Assembly (NCBI GenBank): GCA_023382975.1
Contig: JAHDXO010000030.1
Span: forward strand, 1 to 64,000
Reading direction: 5' to 3'
DNA: 64,000 nucleotides
DNA from: Pirellulaceae bacterium
Lineage (GTDB): Bacteria > Planctomycetota > Planctomycetia > Pirellulales > Pirellulaceae
Under the pieces are notes generated by a model, which saw only the letters and a program-made list of their open reading frames with translations, made no database searches and was not told the DNA's origin. The position numbers and the translations under genes are program-made. The first letter of the stretch is position 1. Every line of letters starts with the position of its first letter. Below, piece by piece: positions 33,588 to 42,306 of the stretch.

Positions 33588-35036
33588 ATGAAAACGATCC
33601 CCGTCGCGCTGACGGCGGCCTGTTTGCTGGTCGCCTGTTCCATGGGTACGGCTTCGGCTGCGTACTTCGGAGCCGCCAGCTACAAGACGTTCGGGTGCGG
33701 CGCCGAGCCCGCGGACTATTGCGAGACGAAGCAGCAGTGTCACACCGTAATGAAGACGTGTCGAAGGGTCGTCTACGAGAAGCAGCAGTACACCTGCTAC
33801 AAGACGGTGTATGACACCGTCTTCGAGGATCGGGTGATCGATTGCGTCAAATACGTGCCCGAGACACGCTACCGCGAATGCACCTACACGGTTTGCCGAC
33901 CGGTGTACGAGACATGCTACAAGACTTGCACCTATACGGTCTACCGGCCCGTTTGGGAGACTCGGACGCGCGAGGTGAACTACACGGTCTGCCGTCCGGT
34001 GTACGAGACGCATTACAAGACCTGCAACTACACCGTCTCGACGCCCGTCTGGGAAACAAAGACCAAGGAAGTGTGCTACACGGTGCATCGTCCGGTGTAC
34101 GAAACGCATTACAAGACCTGCACCTACACCGTCTGCCGGCCCGTCTGGGAAACACGGACCAGGACGGTTTGTTACAACGTCACCCGCCCGGTCTACGAGA
34201 CGGTGATGAAGGACGTGTGCCGCACGATCGTGAAGCCCGTGCATTACCAGAAGACAATCCAAGTTTGCAGCGGACGCTGGGAGACTCAGGTCTGCGAGGT
34301 TCCGGGCCCCGTCGTCTGCCGCCTGGTGCGTGAGCCAGGATGCTGGGTCTGGGATCCGTGCTGCTGCCGTTGCGTCTACGTTCCGGGAAAGGTGCGTGTG
34401 TGCAAGGTGCAATGTCCGCCGCGCCAGATCTGCAAGCGGATCTGGGTTCCCGAAGTATGCGAAAAGGTGATCGACTGCGTCCGCTACGAGCGATGCGTCG
34501 TCACGGAGCAAGTCCCGGTGACCGTCTGCCGCTACGTGACGGAAACGCGGACGAAGACCTGCGAGTACCGCGTCTGCCGGATGGTGTCCGAATGCCGCAC
34601 GAAGCAGGTGCCCTACACCGTGTGCCGCATGATTCCTGAAACCCGCACGAAAGTCCACACCTACCGCGTTTGCCGGATGGTGACGGAGTGCCGGACCAAG
34701 CAGGTGCCTTACACGGTCTGCCGCATGGTCACCGAGCAGCGGACGAAACTCTGCACCTACCGCGTCTGCCGGATGGTAGCCGAGTGCCGGACCAAGCAGG
34801 TGCCCTACACGGTCTGCCGTTACGAGAAAGAGACGTTTGTGAAGCAGGTTCCGTACACGGTCTGCGTTCCGGTTCGCTATCAGAAGTGCATCCGGGTGCC
34901 CAAGACGGTGTGCCGACAGGTGCCTTACACGGTCACCCGTTGCGTGCCCAAAGTGGTCTGCGAGCAGGTGCCGGTGACGGTCTGCTGCCCAGTCAAGACC
35001 GTGGTACAGAAACCGTCCTGCAAAGGTTGCGGCTGA
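33588..35036 (+). CDS. cysteine-rich YTV-repeat cell-wall protein
   Basis: Secreted protein of 482 residues: signal peptide MKTIPVALTAACLLVACS up to GTASA, then almost entirely repeats. The first half repeats CxYTVCRPVYETxYKTC (five or six degenerate copies). The centre is a Cys cluster (WVWDPCCCRCVYVPGK). The second half repeats YRVCRMVxECRTKQVPYTVC in about 34-residue units. YTV-motif, Cys-rich proteins are a planctomycete specialty found in the proteinaceous wall, where cross-linking by disulfides is likely. AGGAG precedes the ATG (an adjacent GTG is also possible). A strong terminator follows. Single-gene transcript. Confidence 0.92.
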   Translation: MKTIPVALTAACLLVACSMGTASAAYFGAASYKTFGCGAEPADYCETKQQCHTVMKTCRRVVYEKQQYTCYKTVYDTVFEDRVIDCVKYVPETRYRECTYTVCRPVYETCYKTCTYTVYRPVWETRTREVNYTVCRPVYETHYKTCNYTVSTPVWETKTKEVCYTVHRPVYETHYKTCTYTVCRPVWETRTRTVCYNVTRPVYETVMKDVCRTIVKPVHYQKTIQVCSGRWETQVCEVPGPVVCRLVREPGCWVWDPCCCRCVYVPGKVRVCKVQCPPRQICKRIWVPEVCEKVIDCVRYERCVVTEQVPVTVCRYVTETRTKTCEYRVCRMVSECRTKQVPYTVCRMIPETRTKVHTYRVCRMVTECRTKQVPYTVCRMVTEQRTKLCTYRVCRMVAECRTKQVPYTVCRYEKETFVKQVPYTVCVPVRYQKCIRVPKTVCRQVPYTVTRCVPKVVCEQVPVTVCCPVKTVVQKPSCKGCG

Positions 35037-35092
35037 ACCGACGATGACAAGGAACGCTGCGGTTCGAACGACCGCGGCTTCGAACAACCACG

Positions 35093-35135
35093 GCGGCGTC
35101 TTCGAGGCGACTTAGAAGACGCCGCTTCGTTTCTT
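35093..35135 (+). terminator. terminator of the YTV gene
   Basis: Perfect 11-base stem GCGGCGTCTTC / GAAGACGCCGC around an 11-base loop (35093-35125), followed by the T-rich stretch TTCGTTTCTT. It lies 57 bases past the stop, between two convergent genes, and could also serve the minus strand. Confidence 0.7.
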
Positions 35136-35166
35136 GGCATGCGACGCTCGAACCTTTCGAGACGGG

Positions 35167-35742
35167 TTAGACCGGCGGAGGAGGTCCGGGCATCACGCGC
35201 GGATAGGGCATGTTCTCGCGGGCGGGCGGCAACTGGCTGTTCTCCCACGCCCATCGCTGCCTCTGCGGTTCGCTGGCGTAGTAGCGCAACCACGTCTCCG
35301 GATCATCCTCCTCGTCCAGGCAGAACCAATACAGGTACCCGGCTCGCCGTTCCAGCTTCTTCTCGGCCGCCGGCAAGATGTCGCGGTAGAGAATGCAGTA
35401 CAATTCCCGATCGGAAAGGTGGTCGGTATAGGCCAGCGCGATCCGCTGTTCGTCCAACCGGTGGATGGTCTTCCACAGCCACTCGCGAACCTGGGAATCG
35501 TCCAGAGAGGCCGGTTCCGGCAAGTTCAACTCGGGCGTGAACCAGCGGCTGATCGGCAGCACCGGGGCATACTCCCAGGCGAGCATGGATTCCAGATACT
35601 CGTTCTCGGTGCCCGTCGACATCCGTCGCGAATCCATCAGATCGATTGCTTCGTCCAGGAACGGTTCAATGGCGTCCCGCAAACGGGCGTTGAGCATCAA
35701 CTGCTCGACTTCGTCGGCACGCGTGGGCGAATGGCTGGGCAT
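35167..35742 (-). CDS. conserved hypothetical protein
   Basis: Protein of 191 residues, acidic, soluble, helical, with no signal peptide. Aromatic-rich stretches (ENEYLESMLAWEYAPVLPIS, RAGYLYWFCLDEEDDPETWL) and a proline-rich tail (YPRVMPGPPPPV) suggest a folded protein-interaction domain. Proteins like this occur in related planctomycetes as far as I recall; the function is unknown and no motif of an enzyme is visible. The ATG at 35742 is preferred over a TTG one codon upstream; a GGAG about a dozen bases before it is a weak ribosome site. Confidence 0.65.
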   Translation of the reverse strand: MPSHSPTRADEVEQLMLNARLRDAIEPFLDEAIDLMDSRRMSTGTENEYLESMLAWEYAPVLPISRWFTPELNLPEPASLDDSQVREWLWKTIHRLDEQRIALAYTDHLSDRELYCILYRDILPAAEKKLERRAGYLYWFCLDEEDDPETWLRYYASEPQRQRWAWENSQLPPARENMPYPRVMPGPPPPV

Positions 35743-35988
35743 CAAAGCTGCGTCTCCGAGGCCATGGGCTTCATTGCGACGGGCTCGTCACCTGGGGGCA
35801 ACGGGAATTCCAAATGTTGTCGCGGATGAGTCCGCATCCCGATCAACGCGGCGGTGGATTACCCGCCGTGAATCGAGTGACACTTCCGACTTTACCCACA
35901 GGCGCCACACCCGCAATAGCCGACACGCCCGATTTTCGCAAGGAATCTCGGATCGTTGGAGACGAGCGGAGCAAAACCGCTACGACCG

Positions 35989-37152
35989 TTACTCTTTATC
36001 GGGTTCTCGCCGAACGAGACGCGGCAACGTTTCCAGATCCAACCGATCCGCCCAGCCGGGCATCTGCGCATCAAGGTGCTCTGCACATTCGGCGTACAGA
36101 TCCTCCGGTCCTCCGATCGGGTCAACCACATCCCGCCGGTCGTGTCGCACGAGAAACGTCTTGTCCGCCGCCTCGGGCCATTGCGCGACGATCGCCGCGC
36201 GATGCGACTGGGTCATGGCGAGGATCACATCGGCAAATCGCACCAGGACATCCGAGAGCGGACGGCTCTCGTGCTGGCTTAGATCGAGGGATCGGCGCTC
36301 CATGACTCGGATCGCCTCGTCGGATGCAGGACAGCCCGCCGCGGCGGCAACGCCGGCCGACAGAACGAGCAACCCCTGGGATTCAAGCTCGGCGGGCGTG
36401 CAGAGCAAGCGATCCGCAAGTCGTTTCTGAAAGAGCAATTGCGCCATCGGACTTCGGCAGGTGTTTCCGGTGCAGGCGAAAAGGACAACCAAGCTCGCGC
36501 CGCGCACGACCGCCGATTCCGTCAGAACGCCGGGTCTTAAGATCTCGAGCTGGTTGCCGACAACTCGAACAACCGTCGACGCTTGCCCGTACTTGCTTCG
36601 TCCGTCGCTCAGTACGATCGCCACTTCGTCGCCTAAGGCTTGAATCACCTGTTCGGCAGTTACCGTATCCGCCTGTCCCGATATGTTGGCGCTGGTGAGC
36701 ACCAACGGCCCGGACATCAAACGCAGAGCGGCCTGGAGAAATGGATGGTCGGGCACGCGAAGTCCGACGGTTCGCTGAGGCGCCACCGCTTTTTGAACCG
36801 ACTCAGGCAATTGCCGTAAGAGGCTCTGCGGATGGTCGGCGTCCAGGACCAGGGTCAATGGCCCCGGCCAGCAACGTTGAGCCAGGCGGCGGGCGGCGAC
36901 GGACAAATCCGGGCAGTAGTCGCTCGCCGCCTCGCCATGCGCCAGCGTCAGGGTCAACGCTTGGCCCGGACGGCGGTGCTTGGCATTCAGCAATCGCTCG
37001 ACCGCCTTCGGACTCAACGCATTGGCAGCCAAGCCGTACACGGTTTCCGTGGGAAAAACGACCAGATCGTCCTCGGCCAACGCTTGCACGGCGCGATGAA
37101 CCGCGTCCCGCTGGTCGTCGGCATTTTCCGGAGCGACAAGGATCGGTCTCAT
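35989..37152 (-). CDS. fusion of threonylcarbamoyl-AMP synthase (TsaC/Sua5) and low-molecular-weight protein phosphatase
   Basis: About 387 residues. Residues 1-205 are YrdC/TsaC: FPTETVYGLAANA (34-45), AKHRRPGQAL (58-66) and LTSANISG (152-159). This enzyme makes threonylcarbamoyl-AMP for the t6A base of tRNAs reading ANN codons. Residues 222-387 are an LMW tyrosine phosphatase/arsenate-reductase-like domain with the P-loop Cys227-TGNTC-Arg233 (FACTGNTCRSPMAQ) and the acid DVVDPIGG. The two activities are normally separate genes. ATG 37152 is preferred; one ten codons upstream overlaps the HAD gene by 14 bases and is possible. Last gene of the STAS-PP2C-HAD operon. Confidence 0.9.
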   Translation of the reverse strand: MRPILVAPENADDQRDAVHRAVQALAEDDLVVFPTETVYGLAANALSPKAVERLLNAKHRRPGQALTLTLAHGEAASDYCPDLSVAARRLAQRCWPGPLTLVLDADHPQSLLRQLPESVQKAVAPQRTVGLRVPDHPFLQAALRLMSGPLVLTSANISGQADTVTAEQVIQALGDEVAIVLSDGRSKYGQASTVVRVVGNQLEILRPGVLTESAVVRGASLVVLFACTGNTCRSPMAQLLFQKRLADRLLCTPAELESQGLLVLSAGVAAAAGCPASDEAIRVMERRSLDLSQHESRPLSDVLVRFADVILAMTQSHRAAIVAQWPEAADKTFLVRHDRRDVVDPIGGPEDLYAECAEHLDAQMPGWADRLDLETLPRLVRREPDKE

Positions 37153-37168
37153 GCGTTCTGGGTTCCTC

Positions 37169-37846
37169 TCAGGAGTTGACATGCGAAATGCCCAGGGCTT
37201 GGTATATCCGCGAATCGGCCAGGCTGTCCGCGATCAACCGGACGCCCGGGAAATCGTAACCGCGGCTGTGCTGGCCGGGAACTGCGACGGTCCAGGCTCC
37301 GGCCGCCACGGCGGCTTTGCAGCCGTTCTCGCTGTCCTCCAACACGAGGATGCGGGAAGGCGCGAGCCCGAGACGTGCCGCGGCCTTTTGATAGACCTCC
37401 GGATGCGGCTTGCCAAGCGCGACGTCTTCGGAAGTCAACAGGAATTGGAACCGAGGCTCGAAGCCGAACTGGCCCAAGACTGTCGTCGTAAACGGTCGAT
37501 GGCTGCTGGTTGCAATCGCTTTGGGGACGCCCGCCAACTCCAGCGCATCCAACAGCTCCAGCAGCCCCGGCATCGGGGCCACGCGACCGGGCAGCACTCC
37601 CGCGAAGATGTCGTCCGATTCTCGCTGCAGCCGATCCGCCGTGTCGTTCAACCCGTGATGATCGATCATGGCCTGCAAGGAGGCCAAGCCCGGCAACCCC
37701 ATCATCCTTCGTTTGAGATCCGCCGAAAAATGTCGTCCGCGGCGCTGCAACATCAGTTCGCAGACCTCGTCGTAAAGATCCTCCGTGTTGAACATCAGAC
37801 CGTCCAAGTCAAAGACGACGGCCTGCGGGGGGGCGTCCTGGTTCAT
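37169..37846 (-). CDS. HAD-superfamily phosphatase (beta-phosphoglucomutase-like)
   Basis: Protein of 225 residues with all HAD motifs: nucleophile and acid Asp13/Asp15 in VVFDLDGLMFNTE, the Thr/Ser motif AIATSSHRPF, the lysine in LGKPHPEVY and the metal acids in ILVLEDSENGCKAA. The helical cap after motif I places it with subfamily IA phosphatases and phosphoglucomutases. It hydrolyses or isomerises a sugar or metabolite phosphate; the substrate is unknown. Its ATG overlaps the stop of the PP2C gene (ATGA), so translation is coupled. Confidence 0.88.
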   Translation of the reverse strand: MNQDAPPQAVVFDLDGLMFNTEDLYDEVCELMLQRRGRHFSADLKRRMMGLPGLASLQAMIDHHGLNDTADRLQRESDDIFAGVLPGRVAPMPGLLELLDALELAGVPKAIATSSHRPFTTTVLGQFGFEPRFQFLLTSEDVALGKPHPEVYQKAAARLGLAPSRILVLEDSENGCKAAVAAGAWTVAVPGQHSRGYDFPGVRLIADSLADSRIYQALGISHVNS

Positions 37847-39549
37847 GGCACCGATCGCTCAGGTTCGCGTTGAAAACCGATCAAGCAGATATCGTCGTTC
37901 TGCGGATGTTGTTGGGTGAAGAGCTTCACGTCGTCCAGGATCCAACGGCACAAGTCCTCCAACCGCTCGGGACCTCGCCGGATGGCTTCCAACAGCCTGT
38001 TTCGCCCGTACAATTCGTGGCGCGCGTTCATCGCCTCGCTGATTCCGTCGGTGTAGATCAACACCAAATCTCCGGGACGGAGTTCGACGGTGCAGGGATC
38101 GTATTGAATCCCCGGGCTGCACCCCAGCGGAGGTCCGGTGTTCGCCTCGCCCAATTCTTCGATTTCTTGGGTCGCAGCTCGCCGGCAAATCGGAGCCATG
38201 TGCCCGGCATTGAACAGCGAGACGAGATGTCGCCGATTGTCCAGGACGCACAGGACAAAGGTCACGAACCAAGTGTCGTTCTCCGGCTTGGCAAACTCGT
38301 CATTCAACTGCAGGAAGCCATCGCGAATCGTGCTAGCAGTCGCCAGCCGGTACCGCACTTCGCTACACAAGCGAGCCATGATCAAAGCCGCGGAAATCCC
38401 CTTGCCCGAGACGTCGCCCAGACTGATCGCCGTCCGACCGTCCGCCAGCGGCTGGTAGCCGTAGTAGTCGCCGCCCACCTCTTCGGCGGAAGCGTAATGA
38501 CCATAGAAAAGGTACCCGGGGATCTCGGGTGGTGTCTGCGGAAGAAAGTGCAGTTGCACCTCGCGGGCGGTCGCCAATTCCCGCTCGCGGCGGTCAAGAT
38601 GCAGCTTGGCCTGGTGAGCCACCGCGTACTCCAACGCTTGACCGGCGGTAGCTGCCACGCTGAGCAGCACCTCGAGGTCGTCCGCGTGGAAACGCTCGTA
38701 GGGGTCGTTGGTGTCGACGTAAATGATCCCCAGAGGTTCTTGCATCCGTCCCAGCAACGGAGCGCACATCATGGACCGGATGGGGAAATCGAGTACCGAG
38801 TCCCCAATATCCAGCTCGGCATCGTCCAGTCCGTCGGCACTCAGGATTGCCTCGCCCAGCGACATCACGCGGCGGGCTACCGTCTGGCTGATTGGCCCCA
38901 GCGAAGACGCCGCCAACGTACCTTCTTCTTTGTGCTTTTGCGCCCGGATCTCGAAGGTGTCCGACACGGGATCGGGAAACAGGATGTATCCGCGGTCGGA
39001 CTGCGGAAAGACGGTGAACAACCCGTCCAAGATCTTCGGCAACACCAAGTCGATGTCCAACGTACTCCCCAGCGTCCGGTGGATCTCCAGTACCGTCTTG
39101 AGCTTCTCGTACGCATTGACCTCGACGTTCTGCTTTCGACGACCGCTACGGTTGTCGCCAACCTGGGTTGTCTTCCCGGGCATCTCCCCGCCAACAGCAC
39201 GTTCATCGCCAACGCTCGGAGAACCAGAGATTCCGCCTGTTGGCAAATCCTCGGTCAGGTCGAGTTCACGGAACCGCAGCGTCACGTTGTAAACACGGAT
39301 CAGATCGTGATCCTTCAGTCGCGTGCGGGACTGCACACGTTTGCCGTTCAGGAACGTGCCATTGGTGCTGTTCAAGTCCTCGACGAAATAATCGCCGCCG
39401 GAGCAAAGCAGCCGAGCGTGCTGCCGCGAGACATTTTTTTGATTGACGACGATGTCGCAATATGTGAGTCGCCCGACGATCAACTCGTCGCGATCGAACC
39501 GGTAGGTGTGCCCGGCGTTTGGCCCTTCAACGACCTCGATCAGGCCCAT
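37843..39549 (-). CDS. FHA-GAF-PP2C (RsbU/SpoIIE-type) phosphatase
   Basis: Protein of 568 residues. Residues 1-95 are an FHA phosphothreonine-binding domain (IVGRLTYCDIVV, VSRQHARL, NSTNGTFLNGKRV). Residues about 150-325 are a GAF-like sensor (MMCAPLLGRMQEPLGIIYVD). The C-terminal part is a SpoIIE-type PP2C phosphatase (GGDYYGYQPLADGRTAISLG, DVSGKGISAALIMA, LVLIYTDGISEAMN) with metal-binding aspartates. This layout is typical of partner-switching regulators that dephosphorylate STAS proteins such as the one 95 bases upstream. The ATG at 39549 has GGAGGGG upstream. A paralogue lies at 49830-51533. Confidence 0.9.
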   Translation of the reverse strand: MGLIEVVEGPNAGHTYRFDRDELIVGRLTYCDIVVNQKNVSRQHARLLCSGGDYFVEDLNSTNGTFLNGKRVQSRTRLKDHDLIRVYNVTLRFRELDLTEDLPTGGISGSPSVGDERAVGGEMPGKTTQVGDNRSGRRKQNVEVNAYEKLKTVLEIHRTLGSTLDIDLVLPKILDGLFTVFPQSDRGYILFPDPVSDTFEIRAQKHKEEGTLAASSLGPISQTVARRVMSLGEAILSADGLDDAELDIGDSVLDFPIRSMMCAPLLGRMQEPLGIIYVDTNDPYERFHADDLEVLLSVAATAGQALEYAVAHQAKLHLDRRERELATAREVQLHFLPQTPPEIPGYLFYGHYASAEEVGGDYYGYQPLADGRTAISLGDVSGKGISAALIMARLCSEVRYRLATASTIRDGFLQLNDEFAKPENDTWFVTFVLCVLDNRRHLVSLFNAGHMAPICRRAATQEIEELGEANTGPPLGCSPGIQYDPCTVELRPGDLVLIYTDGISEAMNARHELYGRNRLLEAIRRGPERLEDLCRWILDDVKLFTQQHPQNDDICLIGFQREPERSVP

Positions 39550-39644
39550 GCCACCACCCCTCCAAGGCTGCAAGCGCCCGCCTGCGCGTGATCCGACTGC
39601 AAGCGATCCAGTGACGGGGGCTACGCGCGGCAGGTCGAAGCCGA

Positions 39645-40007
39645 TCAGCCGAACCAGCCCTTCTTCCCAAAGGCGGTAAGCGCGTCTTCCTCAGAATCGT
39701 AGATGCTGAAGATTTTGTTCAAACGAGTAATCTCAAACACCTCCATGATACTAGACGAGATATTGCACAACTTGATCGTCGTCTTGTTCGTCTTGCATTT
39801 CTTGTTCAGCAGAACAATCTTCCCGATCATGGCTGACGACATGAAGGTGACGCCTCGGAAATCGAGCAGCATCTTGCCGTTGGCTTCGTCAGCCAAATCC
39901 AGCAATTCGCGGCCGATCTGGGCAATCAGCACGTCGGAAAGAATCTTCTGGGATGTAAATTGGACGACCAATACATCGTCCTTGTGCTGTGACAACAATT
40001 CTGGCAT
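39645..40007 (-). CDS. STAS-domain anti-sigma factor antagonist (RsbV/SpoIIAA-like)
   Basis: Protein of 120 residues consisting of one STAS domain. The segment MLLDFRGVTFMSSAMIGKIV carries Ser58 at the position phosphorylated in SpoIIAA, although the preceding Asp of the usual FMDSS is replaced by Ser. In the family, the unphosphorylated form captures an anti-sigma kinase and frees a sigma factor. It lies directly upstream of a PP2C phosphatase, its likely activator. No kinase (RsbW-like) gene is nearby. GGAGG precedes the ATG. Confidence 0.88.
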   Translation of the reverse strand: MPELLSQHKDDVLVVQFTSQKILSDVLIAQIGRELLDLADEANGKMLLDFRGVTFMSSAMIGKIVLLNKKCKTNKTTIKLCNISSSIMEVFEITRLNKIFSIYDSEEDALTAFGKKGWFG

Positions 40008-40168
40008 CGGCGGGACCTCCGGGCGTACTTCCCAAACGAGTAAGAAGTATAACGTGAAGGACGGATGATATGAAAGCCCCTACCCAGGAAGATTCTCAGG
40101 GCAGGACGTCGACGCGATTATACCAGAAGTACGAGACGCGATTGCCTGGGAGTGAGTCTCGTCTCCAC

Positions 40169-40207
40169 AAAAAAAGCCTCCCGAAACAGCTCAATCGGGA
40201 GGCTTTT
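40169..40207 (-). terminator. terminator of groESL
   Basis: Perfect 13-base stem AAAAGCCTCCCGA / TCGGGAGGCTTTT with a ten-base loop, followed on the minus strand by a U run. It lies 55 bases past the groEL stop; its symmetry would also stop transcription on the plus strand. Confidence 0.92.
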
Positions 40208-40261
40208 CATGTCCATTCTGGTGATTTCGCGTGGAGTGGCAACGGGCCACCCCGACCGGAA

Positions 40262-41887
40262 TCAATACATGTCGTAGTCCCCGCCGTGACCCTTCTTGGC
40301 CTTCGCCTCTTTCTTGGGCTTTTCGGCGACAAGCGCGTCGCTCGTCAACAGCAGCGTAGCTACACTAGCGGCATTGGAAAGTGCCGTGCGAGTGACTTTC
40401 GTCGGGTCGATGACACCTGCCTTGACCAGATCCTCGTAGACGCCGGTCAGAGCGTTGTATCCCATATTGCCTTTCATTTCCGCGACTTTTTCGCAGACGA
40501 TGCCGCCGTCTTGACCGGCGTTTTCAGCGATCATGGTCAACGGGGCGCGGCAGGCCCGCAAGACGATGTCGTAACCGACCTTCTGATCGTGCGTGATGTC
40601 GTCCCCAGGCTTGGCACCGGCAGCCGCCCTGAGCAGCGCAACGCCTCCGCCCGGAAGGATTCCTTCCTCGACGGCAGCTCGCGTGGCGTGCAGCGCGTCC
40701 TCGACGCGTGCCTTCTTTTCCTTCATCTCGGTCTCGGTCGCGGCCCCGACGTTCACCTTCGCCACTCCACCCGCCAGTTTCGCCAAGCGTTCCTCCAGCT
40801 TCTCCCGGTCGTAGTCGCTGGTCGCGGCGTCGATCTCCCGGCGGATCTGATCGATACGCGCCTTGATGTCGCTGCTCTTGCCGGCCCCCTCGATGATCGT
40901 GGTATTGTCTTTGTCCACGATCACTTTCTTGGCGCGTCCCAGGTCCGTCAGGCCGACCGAGTCCAGCTTGATGCCCAGCGATTCGAAAATCGCGTTGCCG
41001 CCGGTCAGAATCGCGATGTCTTCCATCATCGCTTTGCGACGGTCGCCGTATCCGGGAGCTTTGATGGCACAGCACTGGAAGGTTCCGCGGAGCCGGTTGA
41101 TCACCAGCGTCGCCAACGCTTCGCCGTCGACATCCTCAGCCACGATCACCAGCGGTTTTCCCTGCTGAACCACCGCTTCGAGCAGTGGCACAAGATCTTT
41201 CACGCTGCTGATTTTCTTCTCGAAGATCAACACGTAGCAATCTTCCAGCACGCACTGCATCGTTTGCGCGTCGGTGACGAAGTACGGCGACAGATAGCCG
41301 CGGTCGAACTGCATCCCCTCGACCCACTCGACTTCGGTCGACAGACTCTTGCCTTCGTCGACCGTGATCACACCGTCCTTGCCCACTTTTTCCATCGCGT
41401 CGGCCAGCAGATTGCCGATTTCGCGGTCGTTGTTCGCTGCGATCGAAGCGACGTTGGCCATCGCTTCCTTGTCCTTGATCTTGATCGACATCTTCTGCAT
41501 CTTTTCGGCCAGATCTTTGACCGCAAGCTCGATGCCTTGCTTCATTTGGACCGGATTGACGCCCGCCACGACGCCCCGCAACCCCTCGTTGAAAATCGCT
41601 TCGGCCAGCACCGTCGCAGTTGTCGTGCCGTCGCCCGCCACGTCGCTGGTCTTGCTGGCTACTTCGCGGACCATTCGAGCGCCCATGTTCTCGTAGACGT
41701 CTTCCAGGTCGATCTCTTTGGCGACCGTGACGCCGTCCTTGGTCACCGTGGGCGACCCGAAGCTCTTCTGCAAGATAACGTTGCGGCCCTTGGGACCGAG
41801 AGTCACCTTGACGGCCCGGGACAACTTTGAGACCCCGCGCCGAATGGCTTCGCGAGCCTCCTGGTCAAATGCGATCATTTTCGCCAT
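40262..41887 (-). CDS. groL: chaperonin GroEL (60 kDa)
   Basis: Protein of 541 residues, the ATP-driven folding chamber subunit. Signatures: KVTLGPKGRNVILQKSFGSP, VAGDGTTTATVLAEAIF with the catalytic Asp, and AAVEEGILPGGGVALLRAA (the family signature). The C-terminus ends in KKGHGGDYDMY and not the Gly-Gly-Met tail of E. coli GroEL. The ATG at 41887 has AAGGAGA upstream. It lies 107 bases after groES on the same strand, in a bicistronic unit. Planctomycetes often carry several groEL copies, so this may be one of a set. Confidence 0.98.
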   Translation of the reverse strand: MAKMIAFDQEAREAIRRGVSKLSRAVKVTLGPKGRNVILQKSFGSPTVTKDGVTVAKEIDLEDVYENMGARMVREVASKTSDVAGDGTTTATVLAEAIFNEGLRGVVAGVNPVQMKQGIELAVKDLAEKMQKMSIKIKDKEAMANVASIAANNDREIGNLLADAMEKVGKDGVITVDEGKSLSTEVEWVEGMQFDRGYLSPYFVTDAQTMQCVLEDCYVLIFEKKISSVKDLVPLLEAVVQQGKPLVIVAEDVDGEALATLVINRLRGTFQCCAIKAPGYGDRRKAMMEDIAILTGGNAIFESLGIKLDSVGLTDLGRAKKVIVDKDNTTIIEGAGKSSDIKARIDQIRREIDAATSDYDREKLEERLAKLAGGVAKVNVGAATETEMKEKKARVEDALHATRAAVEEGILPGGGVALLRAAAGAKPGDDITHDQKVGYDIVLRACRAPLTMIAENAGQDGGIVCEKVAEMKGNMGYNALTGVYEDLVKAGVIDPTKVTRTALSNAASVATLLLTSDALVAEKPKKEAKAKKGHGGDYDMY

Positions 41888-41994
41888 CGGATGTTTTCTC
41901 CTTGCATGTTCGTTTGTTTGACTGCGATGAAATGTTCTTCGGATGCACTGGGCCGCGAACGAGCACATCGCCCGCCGGCCGGTCGCGGGCGGCC

Positions 41995-42306
41995 TTAATC
42001 TTCGATCACCGCCAAAATGTCGTCTTCCCGCATCAGCAGCAGCTCTTCATCGTCCACCTTGAACGCCTCGCCGGCGTAGCTGCTGAAGACCACGCGATCT
42101 CCCACGCTGACCTGCAATTGACTTCGGGAGCCATCGTCGAGCAACCGGCCGTTGCCCACACAAACCACACTGCCGCGCGCCGGCTTGTCCTTCGCCGAAT
42201 CAGGCAGGACGATGCCCCCAGCCGTCTTGCTTTCAGACTCTTCCCGCTTGATGACCACGCGGTCGTTCAGGGGCTGGAGTTTGAACCCTTTCTTTTTCGC
42301 TGCCAT
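41995..42306 (-). CDS. groS: co-chaperonin GroES
   Basis: Protein of 103 residues. Signatures: LQPLNDRVVIKREESESKTA with the mobile loop GGIVLPDSAKDKPARGSVV and the ending DELLLMREDDILAVIED. Forms the lid on GroEL. GAGGAGG precedes the ATG. First gene of the groESL unit; no CIRCE operator was found upstream. Confidence 0.98.
   Translation of the reverse strand: MAAKKKGFKLQPLNDRVVIKREESESKTAGGIVLPDSAKDKPARGSVVCVGNGRLLDDGSRSQLQVSVGDRVVFSSYAGEAFKVDDEELLLMREDDILAVIED

Noticed and set aside
33900..35000. CRISPR-like array suggested by periodic repeats
   Set aside because: The periodicity is in codons of the YTV protein repeats (degenerate at the DNA level, no constant spacers).
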